Part shown: positions 10,995 to 22,093 of the stretch, in pieces | Layout: each line of letters begins with the position of its first letter | Position numbering within the stretch: position 1 is the first letter of the stretch | NCBI GenBank assembly: GCA_015501605.1 | Contig: JADNRZ010000024.1 | Span: 496,001 to 560,000, forward strand | Reading direction: 5' to 3' | From: Panaeolus papilionaceus | Lineage: Eukaryota > Basidiomycota > Agaricomycetes > Agaricales | DNA length: 64,000 nucleotides | Made by a program: the position numbers and the translations under genes | Notes under the pieces: generated by a model | The model's database searches: none | Told to the model about the DNA's origin: nothing | What the model saw: only the letters and a program-made list of their open reading frames with translations

Positions 10995-11497
10995 CGTTTA
11001 TTGTCCATGACAGTCTGTCGTGTCTGTTGTGTTGCCTTGTAATTGGGTGCACTTCAAGGGCAGCCTAATGATCTTGATGTCCATAAATCAACATGGTTCC
11101 GAGTCAGTAGTCCTGTACATCTCGATCCTGATTACAAGGCTTACGAAGTAACCGAGTTCTTTTGATCCGGCCGTCAAATCTGGAGGATGTTGGTTGGGCC
11201 ATCAATTGATGGCATATTATCTTATCTTGCTTCAACCCTCTGCAGTTTTCTCCACTGCTCATGAGAATGCAGCTGGACGGTCTTCGTCGAACCAGTAAAA
11301 GCCAGCGTTGCTATCCCTAAATTTTTCGATTTGTCTATCGTTTTCTTCACGATTATATTCATTCACATCAGTATATTCACTTTTCTTCCCGATTTGTACT
11401 AGCGTCACTCGACCGTTTGGCACCTATGTGTCCTCTTCTTCGTATTATTGCATCAGTAAAAATAAGAGATTCACATAATGCCTTATAAGGGTCATAT

Positions 11498-11521
11498 CAG
11501 CGGTGTAATCCATCACCGCTG
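11498..11521. repeat. Short perfect hairpin
   Basis: cagcggtg (11498-11505) and caccgctg (11514-11521) are exact reverse complements around an 8-base loop. It is followed directly by gtataatcc-type words that recur near 12.4 kb, so it may be the end of an old non-autonomous element. Confidence 0.5.
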
Positions 11522-11596
11522 GTATAATCCTGCATAATCTGGCAGCACACCTTATATAGACCATATATGTCCACCCTCCTTCATCCCGGTGGAATC

Positions 11597-11659
11597 ATTT
11601 TGATACCGGAATGGCTTCATATTGGCAATTTTGATACCACAATGGTTTGATATTGGCAG
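11597..11659. repeat. Two-copy tandem repeat of about 31 bp
   Basis: The pattern ttttgatacc..aatgg.tt.atattggca occurs twice in succession with a few mismatches. Confidence 0.6.
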
Positions 11660-14600
11660 AGGTATCACATATGATGCACATAGCCAGCTGAAGTCATAAT
11701 TTGGGTGATGTGAGAGCTGAAATCCCAGAAAGCGGCTGGCCATGGAATACATAGACGAAAAATATGGCATTATTTGAATCTGATTTAGTATAGTTTTACA
11801 TTGTGATTAAAAATAAACTACCCTGTTCTACTCCAGCATATAAATTACTACAATAGAATCTTCGAACCGTGAACCCATTAATATTCGCCATACCGCTATC
11901 CCCCAGATAAAATGACAATGTAAATTTGGTAGAAAGGATTGGAAATGACAAGTGAGCAGAGCACACTGTTGATGAAGAACTCATGACATTTTGACTTGAA
12001 AGTGCAGTGTAAATTTAGTGGCAATAATAGCTGAAAAACGATATGAATCATACCTGCATGCATAACCTTCAGACTATGAGTTGACTTGGACTGTAGGTAC
12101 CTATACACAGGTGTTAGTAGTGCTGAGAGATATCAGAAGACAGCCTGGCGTACCTTTGGTGATCTTATACCTCCACCTGCCTGCCTGAACCACGGAAATT
12201 GAGAGGAATCATGGTGAGTAAAGTAAGAGAGCACTTCATCGAACGTCCCAAATTATGAACCAACTATCACGTGTGGTATTCATCAGCATCACAGGTGTGA
12301 CGTGTACTTTGTGTCACCATTAATTGAAGAAATTTCGCTAAGTCCTTTTTCCCAAGGTGAATATCAGGCTATGCCAGGCAATATAAGCATGGTATAATCT
12401 GGTATAATCCTGGCACATGTATCGCAATTAAAATATCATGATTTTATTTCTTTACAAGTCTATCATCAAGATGCTATATTAAATATATACTTAATAGCAG
12501 AATGGCACCTCAGTGCATGTCCATGCATTGGCATACCAGCGAGCAAAGCTCTGTTACATAATGGTCAGTGCCACAACCACAAAACAGGTTTCAATTATTT
12601 TACTGATGTGTGTCTCTCATATATTCCGAATATTTCTTTAGCTGGAATTCCTCCCTCTTGAGTGTTTTCTTTGATTTTCTTCTATGTATTCCCATGATGT
12701 TCTGTACCTGTACATATAAAATATCCTACTAGTAGTTTACCGCTCAGATAAGTATTCCCTGCAATTTCTGTTTTATGTTGTCTTTTGTCTCTATCTGATG
12801 CTTGTGTAGACCTTCATTCGTATTTTGCCCCCGTTTATTTTTGTTGTATTCGTCGTTATCTTCGCCTCTGTTTACTCTTCATCATCCTCACTCACCTCCC
12901 CTTATCTCCAGACCCCCTCTCTGTATCATTGACCCCACAACCTCATTCTGCGCATTGTCATTTCTTTTTCCATCCCACCAAGTCATCCCCAGTTATCCTC
13001 CACAAGGGTCTCCACATGTACACATCCCCATGATGCAACCACCATAACACACAATGCATTCCATGTGCGTTTGTTCATCTGTATCAGTACGAAGGATATC
13101 CCTATTACACAAGTTACAAATTACAATAGCGTTTACCCAGTACATTATTTTTATTTTTATTTACTTGATACTCACCCTTTGACATTCGCAAGCAAGGCAA
13201 ATGCTGCCAAACGACGGCGATTAACTCTAGTTCAGGAAGGAATGGCATTATTGGGAGGCTGGAGGAGTGGGGTTGGAATTCCTCGTCACATGAAGGGATA
13301 TCCTTGAGTTGGCACTCAAGTGTCATGGGGATCAAATTTCGGAACAGCCAAAAACCGGGCGCTAAAATTGTCTGCATGAACGGCCCCATTAATCCTCAAG
13401 GAACTGGTATATAGGTAAGTAGCATTTAAATATTTTATTTCTGACAATTTCATCACTAACGTGATTCCTGCCCAATTGCTCCTTTAGCCCCAGATGGCCC
13501 ATGTTTATGTCGATTACACGTGTATATAAGTTTCAGTGATTTTCTTCTCTTTTCTTCTCGCGCGTGTATTGCAATGCCACGCCCTCTGCTCCGCTGATGA
13601 GTCCAGTGTTCATAACCCCCTATTTATATTTTTCTTTCTTTCTCTGTTTATTTGACTTCTCTGTTTGCCTCTCTCTCGTTCCCTGAGGCCCAAACAAAAG
13701 AGACCCATCACATTATTCTTTGTTTGCATGTAAAACCTCATGAGGTGTGCTTGGGCATTGAGTAGTCGAATCCAATGCAATGTTGATGCAGCACTGAGCA
13801 AACCTTCCCAATTAGGAACAACGCACCAACCACTTACCAATCGAGGAACGTCCGATCAGGATCGAGATGTAACAGGGGACTCACCACTGCATAGTTTCAG
13901 GCATTCGAGTTTTAAGTAAGCTCATCTTGATAACATAAATAAATTTTCATCGTGGGTCGTGATGATTATTGAGGAACCGAGAAGAGACAGAAACAGTCAA
14001 ACCCTGGGACCCTTTCGCGCCCACCCCAGATTGGGAAACGTCGCAACTGATGGTGGCTGTGTAATGTGGGTCCTCGTTCATCCATCCCTGCGCGACGTGA
14101 CAAAGCGTGACCACTCGAATCACTTGCCACCTGTGGCCCAACACCTCGCCCGATGTCTCCCTAGATGGTCGCAAACCCCGACATTGTCAAAATGTGCTCA
14201 GCCGTCATTCCAAGTCTATGGTGACTCAGATAACCCTCATGTTCCCACGGTTTCAGGAGTCCCAGCCTCAGGTCCTTAGCGCCAATATTCACAACTTCAA
14301 CCTGTCGAACGACCACACTGGCAAAACACACCACATGTCCTTGATGTTGCAGTATATTCGACGTCTATGCCACATAAGGACCGAAAATAATCTCCTTCTC
14401 TGGCCCTCGGCGTGAAAAATGCGCTCGGTCAGTTTGAAGCTCGGAAGGCTTCTCTCATGGCTGGTGGACTTGGAGATGGATCGATGCCAAGTCGAACATG
14501 CCTACCTATGCCATCGAGTGAGTTTGGTAATGTTCCTTTCAGTATGAAGATTCTCGCTACATTTCTTCCATGGCAGGGTTGCGATGTGTGCAATTTCTCT

Positions 14601-15541
14601 TTGCTTTCGATAACGGCCCTACAAACAACCTAACAACCTACCCGAAATATTATCATGAGTTTCTTTGTACCCCTTATCGTCAAAACATTCTCGATTGGCA
14701 GAGTCGCAACGATGGAGTTTTCAAAAAGAATGTGGCGGCGGCGGTGGTGGTGTTAATTTACGCGATCCCTGTGGTTTTGACATTTTGGAAAGTTTGGTTT
14801 CTAGGTGCACCTCGCAGCGTAAGAATAAGTAGAATAGGGCCCGGTTATGCACATTGTTGACAATTACAATCACATAATAAGCACTTATCTGAATTATGTC
14901 ATCGAAAACAAAATGACTGACTATCATGATGTTCAAACTTCAAATGCTTCCCATGTCCGAGCCTCTCCTGATGTGTGTTTGTGTCTAAAAAACAAAGCGT
15001 CATGATGAGTTTGACAGTCGCGTTTCATCGGTTGCCCCTATGTATAAACAAGGTGTTAGTTTAACTGACAGTTAGGGTGCACATTCCGATCCAAGCCTTA
15101 AGGTGAATGGCTCAATTCAATTGATTCCTTGGCTAAACAGGACAATAACGTGGTTGAGAATTATTCATGTCAACAACTCTCAACTTGAGAGTTGAACGAC
15201 TCACATTCATCTTTTGCCAAGTCGCCGTAGAATTAGGTCTTCATTGTACAGATTTGGCACAATACTCTTCGTGATTTTGTCGTTATGAGTCTCGCCAATT
15301 AAGCAGCAATTCCAACCCGAGATACATCTCACCACTGTTAAGTTACCTCAAGTTCGTGCGTCTGACGAGTATGATTTATGTAATAAATTAAATGTGTAAT
15401 TTTCAAATTATAATATTAATACCATGAGCGGCGTTGTCCAAGCTTTGTATGAGCATTGAGCATGTGCTTGATATTCGTCGGCGATTGTCACATTTCGAAG
15501 GCTATGCAAAATAATTCCGTTCTGATCATGCTACAGGACTA

Positions 15542-15758
15542 CAGCTAGTTAGGTATCGATAGACCCAGTTTCGCAAAAATACATTTTATGATTTTTATTT
15601 AGTTTTGGAGCTAAACAAACAACGGCTTCTGCCTGGCATGGTTCAGGACAGTCTACAGTTGACGGGGGTACGGAATCCTGTTTGTTTTGCTCCAAAACTA
15701 AATAAAAATCCAAAGGTGTATTTTTCGCAAACTGGGTCTATCGATACCTAACTAGCTG
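15542..15758. mobile_element. MITE with ~78-bp terminal inverted repeats and TA target duplication
   Basis: The left end (cagctagttaggtatcgata, from 15542) is the reverse complement of the right end (to 15758). Pairing continues for about 78 bp with few mismatches, leaving a centre of roughly 60 bp. TA dinucleotides flank both ends (15540-15541 and 15759-15760). Total length is 217 bp with no coding capacity. TA target sites and a 5' CAG end are typical of non-autonomous Tc1/mariner-type elements. The near-identity of the arms suggests fairly recent activity. Confidence 0.85.
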
Positions 15759-15760
15759 TA

Positions 15761-16277
15761 AGTAATTGTCTTTATAAACGCTCCAATGAAGCTATGGACA
15801 AGTAAGTACGCAACGGGATGGTTGTTGGTGATATCTGTTCTCTTGGGACATTTGGAGCTTTGCGCCCACAATCGGGTGGTATTAGCCCGATGGAAGTATA
15901 AATACGCACGACACTAAAATGACATGTAGATCTTGGATTCAACACTGCGGAGGTGCTCGGAGAAGCCGCGGATAATCGATGACAATTGATTTCAACAAGG
16001 GAATTTTCAGCAATTATGAATTCGACTACTTGTTACGTTGGTAACGCCTGTCTAGGAATAAGTATCATATCAGTGATATCTCTACGTATAGTGTCCGAAG
16101 ATATCTACCCTAGTGTCCTGACGTACAACCGCTGCCAGCTGTCCAGAATTTGAAAATGAGTTGGCATATGGACTCCAATGCTGAAAAAATAACAATCAAA
16201 TGATAAAATGCTGGTATAAATCAATGACGCTAAATTACAACATGCAAGGCTTGACGCATCCACCTATAGCCGAAGCA
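15761..16277. other. Intergenic stretch downstream of A2
   Basis: About 500 bp with only short frames; it holds the 3' flank of A2. Confidence 0.4.
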
Positions 16278-17903
16278 TCAGGTCCTAGCAGGTATCGTCA
16301 GAGCTTTTGATGTTTCCGCTGGTGCATAGATACCGGAAGGGACGGTCTCAACGACCTTCCAGATAAAAAGTCGGCGGTAGGTGAAGACTAAACGGACTTG
16401 AACCACAATCCCAACGGTGTGCTCCACATCAAGCTCGACAGAAAGATTTGTCGGGAAGAGGGTGCCACGAGTCCAGTGAAATACAGGTCGCGAAAAGTTC
16501 CAATCGACGGATGAATCAGACGTAAGTATGTTAAGGTGAGGGTGGCAGTGTGGAGGCTGAAAGTGTGAGTCGTCTCGCAGCTCCTTCACATTACTGGGAT
16601 GATGTGACGCAATTCGAACAGGGGAAGATTCCTCGTCTGGAATGACTTTGCAGTGAATTGCGAGGCCCTGGGGTCGTAAAACCCAGCTCCGTGTCGCGCG
16701 AGTGAGGAACACGAATTTGACTGTCGATGTACCTTTGTTCTTCTGATCGATGCTGGCTATGTGAATTACACAGTCTCCATCCGACATGAGCGCTGTTTGC
16801 ACCAAATCGGACGGAAAATGAGTTCGTGGTTGCTTCACCGTGTCCGGTTTGGACTCAGGTGCTTGAATCTTAATGTTTGGGGGCACATACTTCGGGCGTC
16901 GAGCTGCAAAATCCCTCACGACCAAATCTGCCGAGGATTCGCCTGTTTCGAGCTGGTTCATATTATTCTGAACTGCCTGAGTGAACTACGAGACTCGGTT
17001 AATGGAGGGAACAATGGACATTTACTGAGAGCTACCTGCGACATCACGTCGATTAACTGGGAGTTGAGCACCTGCCATGTTTTCAGTGGATTGGTCGATA
17101 AGAACGGTAGCTGTGTTGGTGGTTGCGTCAAAGAGATGTTTTCGTCCTCAAGGAAGTCCCGTAGTGCCTTGTTCGATCCTTGGAGGAAATTCACGAAGGC
17201 ATCCGTACGACTTTCGCTTTTATCAATATGTAAGATTACTCTGGTCCCAATATCGCGTATGGTAGTTTTGGCGAAATTGACTGCAGAGATACATCGTTAG
17301 CATTCCGGTAAACCGTCACTCGAGGCTACGACTGACGCTCTTTTGTAAATTCACCAACTGACGTCACCTCCACCACCGTATCTGGACCATAAGTCCCCTG
17401 AAGCTGTTTGACTAGCTGAAACAACTCAGCAATAAACTACTGCACAAAAAAAAAAAGTACAACTCACCGGTTCTGCGCTCCTTTTAGCCTCCACATATGC
17501 TGCCCGGCCATCAATGCCATTCACCTCCGCAAATAGGAAGCGCTGCGCTACCGATTCCAAGAGTTTGAGCCTCAACTGTGGAGAGAGGCTGTCCCACTCC
17601 TTTAACATGTCCATCATATCAAGAACGCCAGTAACTGTGTGCCCTGCCATTACGCAAGCGAGTTCGACACCCTTGGCGAAGCTTTCAAATATTTTTCTCA
17701 ACTGTTCCTTCGGGGTGTTATCAACGCTGACGGTTTTATCAGCTGATTTCAGGCCTTTGAATGTATACTCTGTTCACTCACGGGCTGTCTGTAGCTAAAA
17801 GAGGGCTCAGGTCCTCCAGAACCGTCCTTGCAGCAGTCACGAGTGGTTGAAGAGAAAGATTGTCGAGTTCCGTCGCAAAACTGAAGCTGGGTTCAGAATA
17901 CAT
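16278..17903 (-). CDS. Family A protein A2
   Basis: Five exons on the minus strand: 17782-17903, 17468-17726, 17337-17415, 17036-17280 and 16278-16985, giving 470 residues. Lengths of exons 1, 3 and 4 (122, 79 and 245 nt) equal those of A1 and A3, and exon 2 (259 nt) equals A3. The start M-Y-S-E-P-S-F is fixed by that 122-nt exon. Helical landmarks: L-S-L-Q-P-L-V-T-A-A; L-R-L-K-L-L-E-S-V-A-Q-R-F-L; Y-G-P-D-T-V-V-E-V; F-L-E-D-E-N-I-S-L. Exon 5 has V-P-P-N-I-K-I-Q-A-P-E and ends in a beta-rich domain with V-E-L-D-V-E-H-T and F-T-Y-R-R-L-F-I-W-K. The exon 3 donor is the unusual GTCAGT, as in A1 and B1. It is divergent from B1 across 831 bp. Function unknown. Confidence 0.82.
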
Positions 17904-18734
17904 GTTGAGGCAAACTGAAAGCAGGTGGTTAGCAGTGTCTTGAGTGCCCAGTTGGGGTAGTTTCCCCCACAGTAGACGTTATGAAAGAAAGAATCAGCTT
18001 GGTTTTGAACAAGGTGAGGTCATATAAACCGTGAGAATTATTGCTTTGGGCAACGATTTAATATGAAGGACTTACATACATAAATACATATTCAAAAATA
18101 ATAATGTCAATACTGCTTACGCCGACAGCTACTTTCTGAACAATAAGCCACATCTTACAAGGTCACTGATGTGACATGGCTGATGAGAGGTTGGGTATCA
18201 GCTTCGGATGACGAGAAGCGTCCCTAGAGCTTCCCCGAGCGTCCCACAAGCGTATTGGAAGGGAGCTGCTTAGACTACCGAACATGAATTTCAGCAGCGT
18301 TTGGTTGTATCGAAGCAGCCAGTGTCACTATGTAAAAACGTGACGGCCTAATATCCAGAAAGTAGATGTATTCACGTACCGTGACGTACGTACACAGCTT
18401 GACTTGCATACCCAATACATTTACGTGGTAGTTTCCTGATGGACCATAAGATCTAGCTTAGTATTTTTTTCTTTGTTTGGTTCTGCTGAATCTCGCGCCG
18501 CGTTCCAACACTGTCATTTCCGGGATTGGGGGAATCTGGGAAGATATCCCTTGACAAGACAAAAGCGAATCTGGTACAATGACTGGTTTCACAGGTTATT
18601 CTTCACCACCTTGGGTTTAACTCTAGGTTCGAAACTGGTGATGATTGAATTAGATTGATCCATTATATTAAATATTTCATTTAAACAGCCCTCCATCGAT
18701 TCATCTCCCCACTCTCACTTCCACAATATAGCCC
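17904..18734. promoter_or_regulatory. Shared divergent promoter region of A2 and B1
   Basis: 831 bp between two head-to-head start codons with no convincing gene inside. An AT-rich box (attatattaaatatttcatt, about 18661-18680) lies 55-75 bp upstream of the B1 ATG. A regulatory role is inferred only from the geometry and from the equivalent A3/B4 arrangement. Confidence 0.45.
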
Positions 18735-20635
18735 ATGGCTACCTCCTCGACCTTGGTACAGCAGTCACCTGCAACACCCTCACAAATATTTCAACAAGTC
18801 CAAGAAGATGACCTGAACTCCGTTATATTATCGGTTGAGTGCATTAGCAGAGCTATGCAAAGGTCTTGTGAAACCATATTGCCCATGTTCGTTGACTCGG
18901 GAAACGTGTGGGTTGCATTTTTCTTTTCACTCATATCTATGGATCACTTATTTTCCACCTCAGCATACAGCAATTACGAAGCCACAATACAGGAATATCC
19001 AAATTCCACGCCTTCGTCACGAAATATCAGGCTATTTTCGATAGCAGCTGCACTAGCTCTGCTGAATGCATGAACACATTGCATCGCATGGCCAATTACA
19101 TGCGATCAGATAAGCCCCTCACCAAAGACGACATAGACGCGTTCGTCAATTTAACCGAGGCAGTAAACAAGGATGTTGTTAAGGCATCAAACCGATTCCA
19201 GGAATTGCACGGAGAACTGCTGAAGGTGTGTATGTCCTGCTAATATCTGGCCAGCAACATCAATATCAACGTACCCCTCCCCAACAAAGTTATTCTCAAC
19301 GGTAGAGCTATTTCTTCCCATTGAGGGACCAGTACCTGTTCGTAACGAGGATGAACACCAATACATGCATATCGTCGCATGTGTCCGATGTCAGTGCTCT
19401 GTCCTCAATTAATCTTTCACGATCTGAACTTTGAATTTTTAGCATGTGTAACCTATAGGCGCGGGCAAAAGGGCCTGAAGGAATTCACAGAACTCGAAAA
19501 CATCCTTGAAAAGATTGATATCTTCATCACAGATGTTTACGAGATTCACAGGTGGTGGCAGACAAGTGTAACCTACACCACTGATCTATTATCGCGACTA
19601 AGCTCAGTGGAGGACTTGACGAATGACCCTACCATATTCAAAAGACGTGTTTGGTTGTTGCACGAGCATCTCCGACCTTGGACTGAAAAAGTGAGTCTCA
19701 ATATATGCGATTGATAATGTTTACCTTATTCATCAAACAAACAGACACGCAGCTTGGTCGAGGACATGCCCCACAAGAGGATGTGGATTGCAACGTCAAA
19801 GATGTACAACGAAATAAAAAGAAACAGCGCGTTACCTCCTTCTCAACGATCGATTGAATTGCCGCCCAAGGAATGGAAGCACAAAGTAGTCGAGGGGACC
19901 TCTTTCTCCCTGATCGCTTGTGAGCTCACTCTTGATATGGGGAAGAAATCAAGTCGGAATGTCAAAGTAAATGCAAGCGTCACGAAATGTCAATATTTTC
20001 CTATGGACGGCAGCTATGGCCTCAGGATCAATGTTCGACATTGGGAGCCAGATGGTGTGCAGAATAGAAGACGACTAGTCCGTTGTGGTCTGATGACGAT
20101 AACAGTCTCAATATCCTCACAGGACTCGAGTTGTCGCAAACGGACCGCGATATTAAGCATGGCGCCTGAGCGAAGCAGTCACAGTAAATCCGAGGCTAAA
20201 TACTCCATCAAGGCAACTGCCAAGGCGACTCCATCCGCTGGAGGTATCAAGGTCGGTGAGGTTGGAGTGGAAGTCGGGCGGGAGGCAACCAGGTCGGAGT
20301 TTGCAAGGATGAAGGGGCTCCTGACGCATGGTGGTGATGCTGCTTGGTCACTGGTGGAAAACAAATCGAGCAAAAGTGGGGTCGCCGATTGCGAGGTTGG
20401 CATCGTGTTCATTCCTCCGAGCCAGCATGTCACTATAAAGTTGGATATCAAAGCAACTTACGTTGTAGATGTGCACTTCAAGGTGATTCCATGGACGGTA
20501 ATGCGCGAAAAGGATATGACAGGTTCCCTGGCTATTGATCTTGCGGAGGTGGTCCAGCGAATACCGACTCTGAACACGACTCAGCAGGGATTTCTTGAGC
20601 CATGCTCACCCCTGGTTGCAAAGGAAGTTAGTTAG
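18735..20635 (+). CDS. Family B protein B1
   Basis: Five exons: 18735-18907, 18964-19225, 19290-19389, 19443-19690 and 19745-20635, giving 557 residues. The exon 3 start at 19290 is chosen because it yields L-F-S-T-V-E-L-F-L-P-I-E-G-P-V, matching L-F-x(4)-F-L-P-x-x-A-P-V in B2 and B3. Exons 1-4 are mainly helical; exon 5 is beta-rich, with L-P-P-K-E-W-K-H, D-G-S-Y-G-L-R-I-N-V, S-E-A-K-Y-S-I-K-A-T-A-K and W-S-L-V-E-N-K-S-S-K-S-G. The last motif (W-x-L-x-E-N) recurs in every B copy. No signal peptide or membrane span is seen. It is the most diverged of the upstream B copies. It is head-to-head with A2 and followed in tandem by B2 and B3. Function unknown. Confidence 0.82.
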
Positions 20636-22093
20636 GACGTTTTATCTCAGTTCTTACCTCTGTATTACTCTTCGCTTTCGCTTCTTCTATGCAATATACG
20701 CCACTTTCATGACCGTATATATGCCTGGACTGCGAAGTACACCTTCGCAAAGATAGACAGTCATGAACTAAGTACTTCAATTGAACGCCTCAGATTGTTT
20801 AAAGTTAAAATATGCAGAGATGCACATTTCAACTAGTAGATGAGACCCCTATCAATATTTCAGAAGCGAGATGATATGGGTTTGCGATGATAATTGTTAG
20901 AGAGGCAGACTTGACAGCATCGTGAGGGCAGACCACCAGCGAACTTTGACGGCTGTGCCTCTGACGGAAAAGGACACACAAATCGGAACTGCCCGGATCG
21001 AATATCCTGCCTTCGAATATCATCTATAGCAACAGACCCAGGAAGAAGGATCCGTAATCCAGGTTGGTAATATCCACTATTATCTCAGAATCATATGTTG
21101 CAGGAGATTCTCCGTTCTGCTCATTCTGGGGCCAGAAAATACCAGCGTTACGAACCACAGTACGATCCACAATTAGCCATTGATCGGGGAAGGTATTGGC
21201 GCGATTTTTATACATTAGGTACGCAAGTTAGGGATATGTACTATGTAATCAGATGGTCGACACTAGGTCGGCGTGAATATCCTGAAGGTTGTCGGCTTAT
21301 CCGTAAAGAAAAACGTAGTATTATTACTCCCTTTCCAAGCTCACAAATACATATACACTCAGCCTGTACCACTTTTTCAATGACTAAGACATAAGAAACC
21401 CCTGTCGCATCATGATGCTTTTCATAATTGCGATCTCCAGTCAATCAGCCCATAAAAACCATTACGCTGATACTAACTATCTCAACGAGCTCCACAGTAA
21501 GTATGTACAATGGGCCGACCATTGCACCTCGATTGGTATGCAAAGCTTGAAACGAATGAAACTGAGAGGATATTTTTACAAGAACTAACAGATAAAATGT
21601 AATTGATGGTGTTCGAATGCTTTAATTGAGACAAGCTGACAGTAAGCAGCTGTGTGGGGCAGATAGCGAGGATTGACGGCCCTTGGCGAAACTGTGGGAC
21701 TGTTAGTGGCTGTGTCACCTTGTTTGCAGACCGGCGCTGACGGAGAGGACCCACAATCGGAAATACCCGACCGACCTTGATGAACATAGTTCGACGTGGT
21801 CACACACTAAGGCAAGTCACGCAAAGATTCAGAAATTGGAAAACTCAAAATTCTTCAACGCGCGAAGCCTAAAATTACCCCTAGCAACCAACAAAAGCGA
21901 ATACAAGGCAGATCCCTGGACTGAATTCCAAACATGGGTCGGTACATTGAATGGACATACCCTTCAGTAAACACCCATTGTCCGAGTCTGGAGTCCGACC
22001 TTGAGGACATTGCACGTTCGTTTATCATTTGTCCGAGCATTGACTGTTCTTGCAGTAGGACACGAAAGCAATTGGACGGCCGCATCACTCCCA
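20636..22093. other. B1-B2 spacer with repeated flank modules
   Basis: 1.46 kb without a supportable gene. Two diverged copies of a module occur at about 20940-20995 and 21690-21770. They share ggctgtg, then ctgacgg, then agga-c-caca-atcgga. Related words occur after B2 (about 24320) and after B4 (about 32215), so the spacer probably arose by duplication along with the genes. Confidence 0.45.

Larger units (their letters stand above)
10995..15539. other. Gene-poor, AT-rich region
   Basis: About 4.5 kb without a supportable gene. The words ggtataatcc and ataatctgg recur at 11521-11545 and 12390-12415. A perfect 8-bp hairpin arm pair sits at 11498-11505/11514-11521, and a two-copy tandem repeat of about 31 bp at 11597-11659. 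12780-13050 is pyrimidine-rich on the plus strand. It looks like decayed repeat DNA. Confidence 0.5.

Noticed and set aside
19306..19389. B1 exon 3 starting after the TAG at 19303-19305
   Set aside because: It puts the exon out of the family frame; the acceptor ending at 19289 gives the conserved L-F-x(4)-F-L-P pattern and the same 100-nt length as B3.
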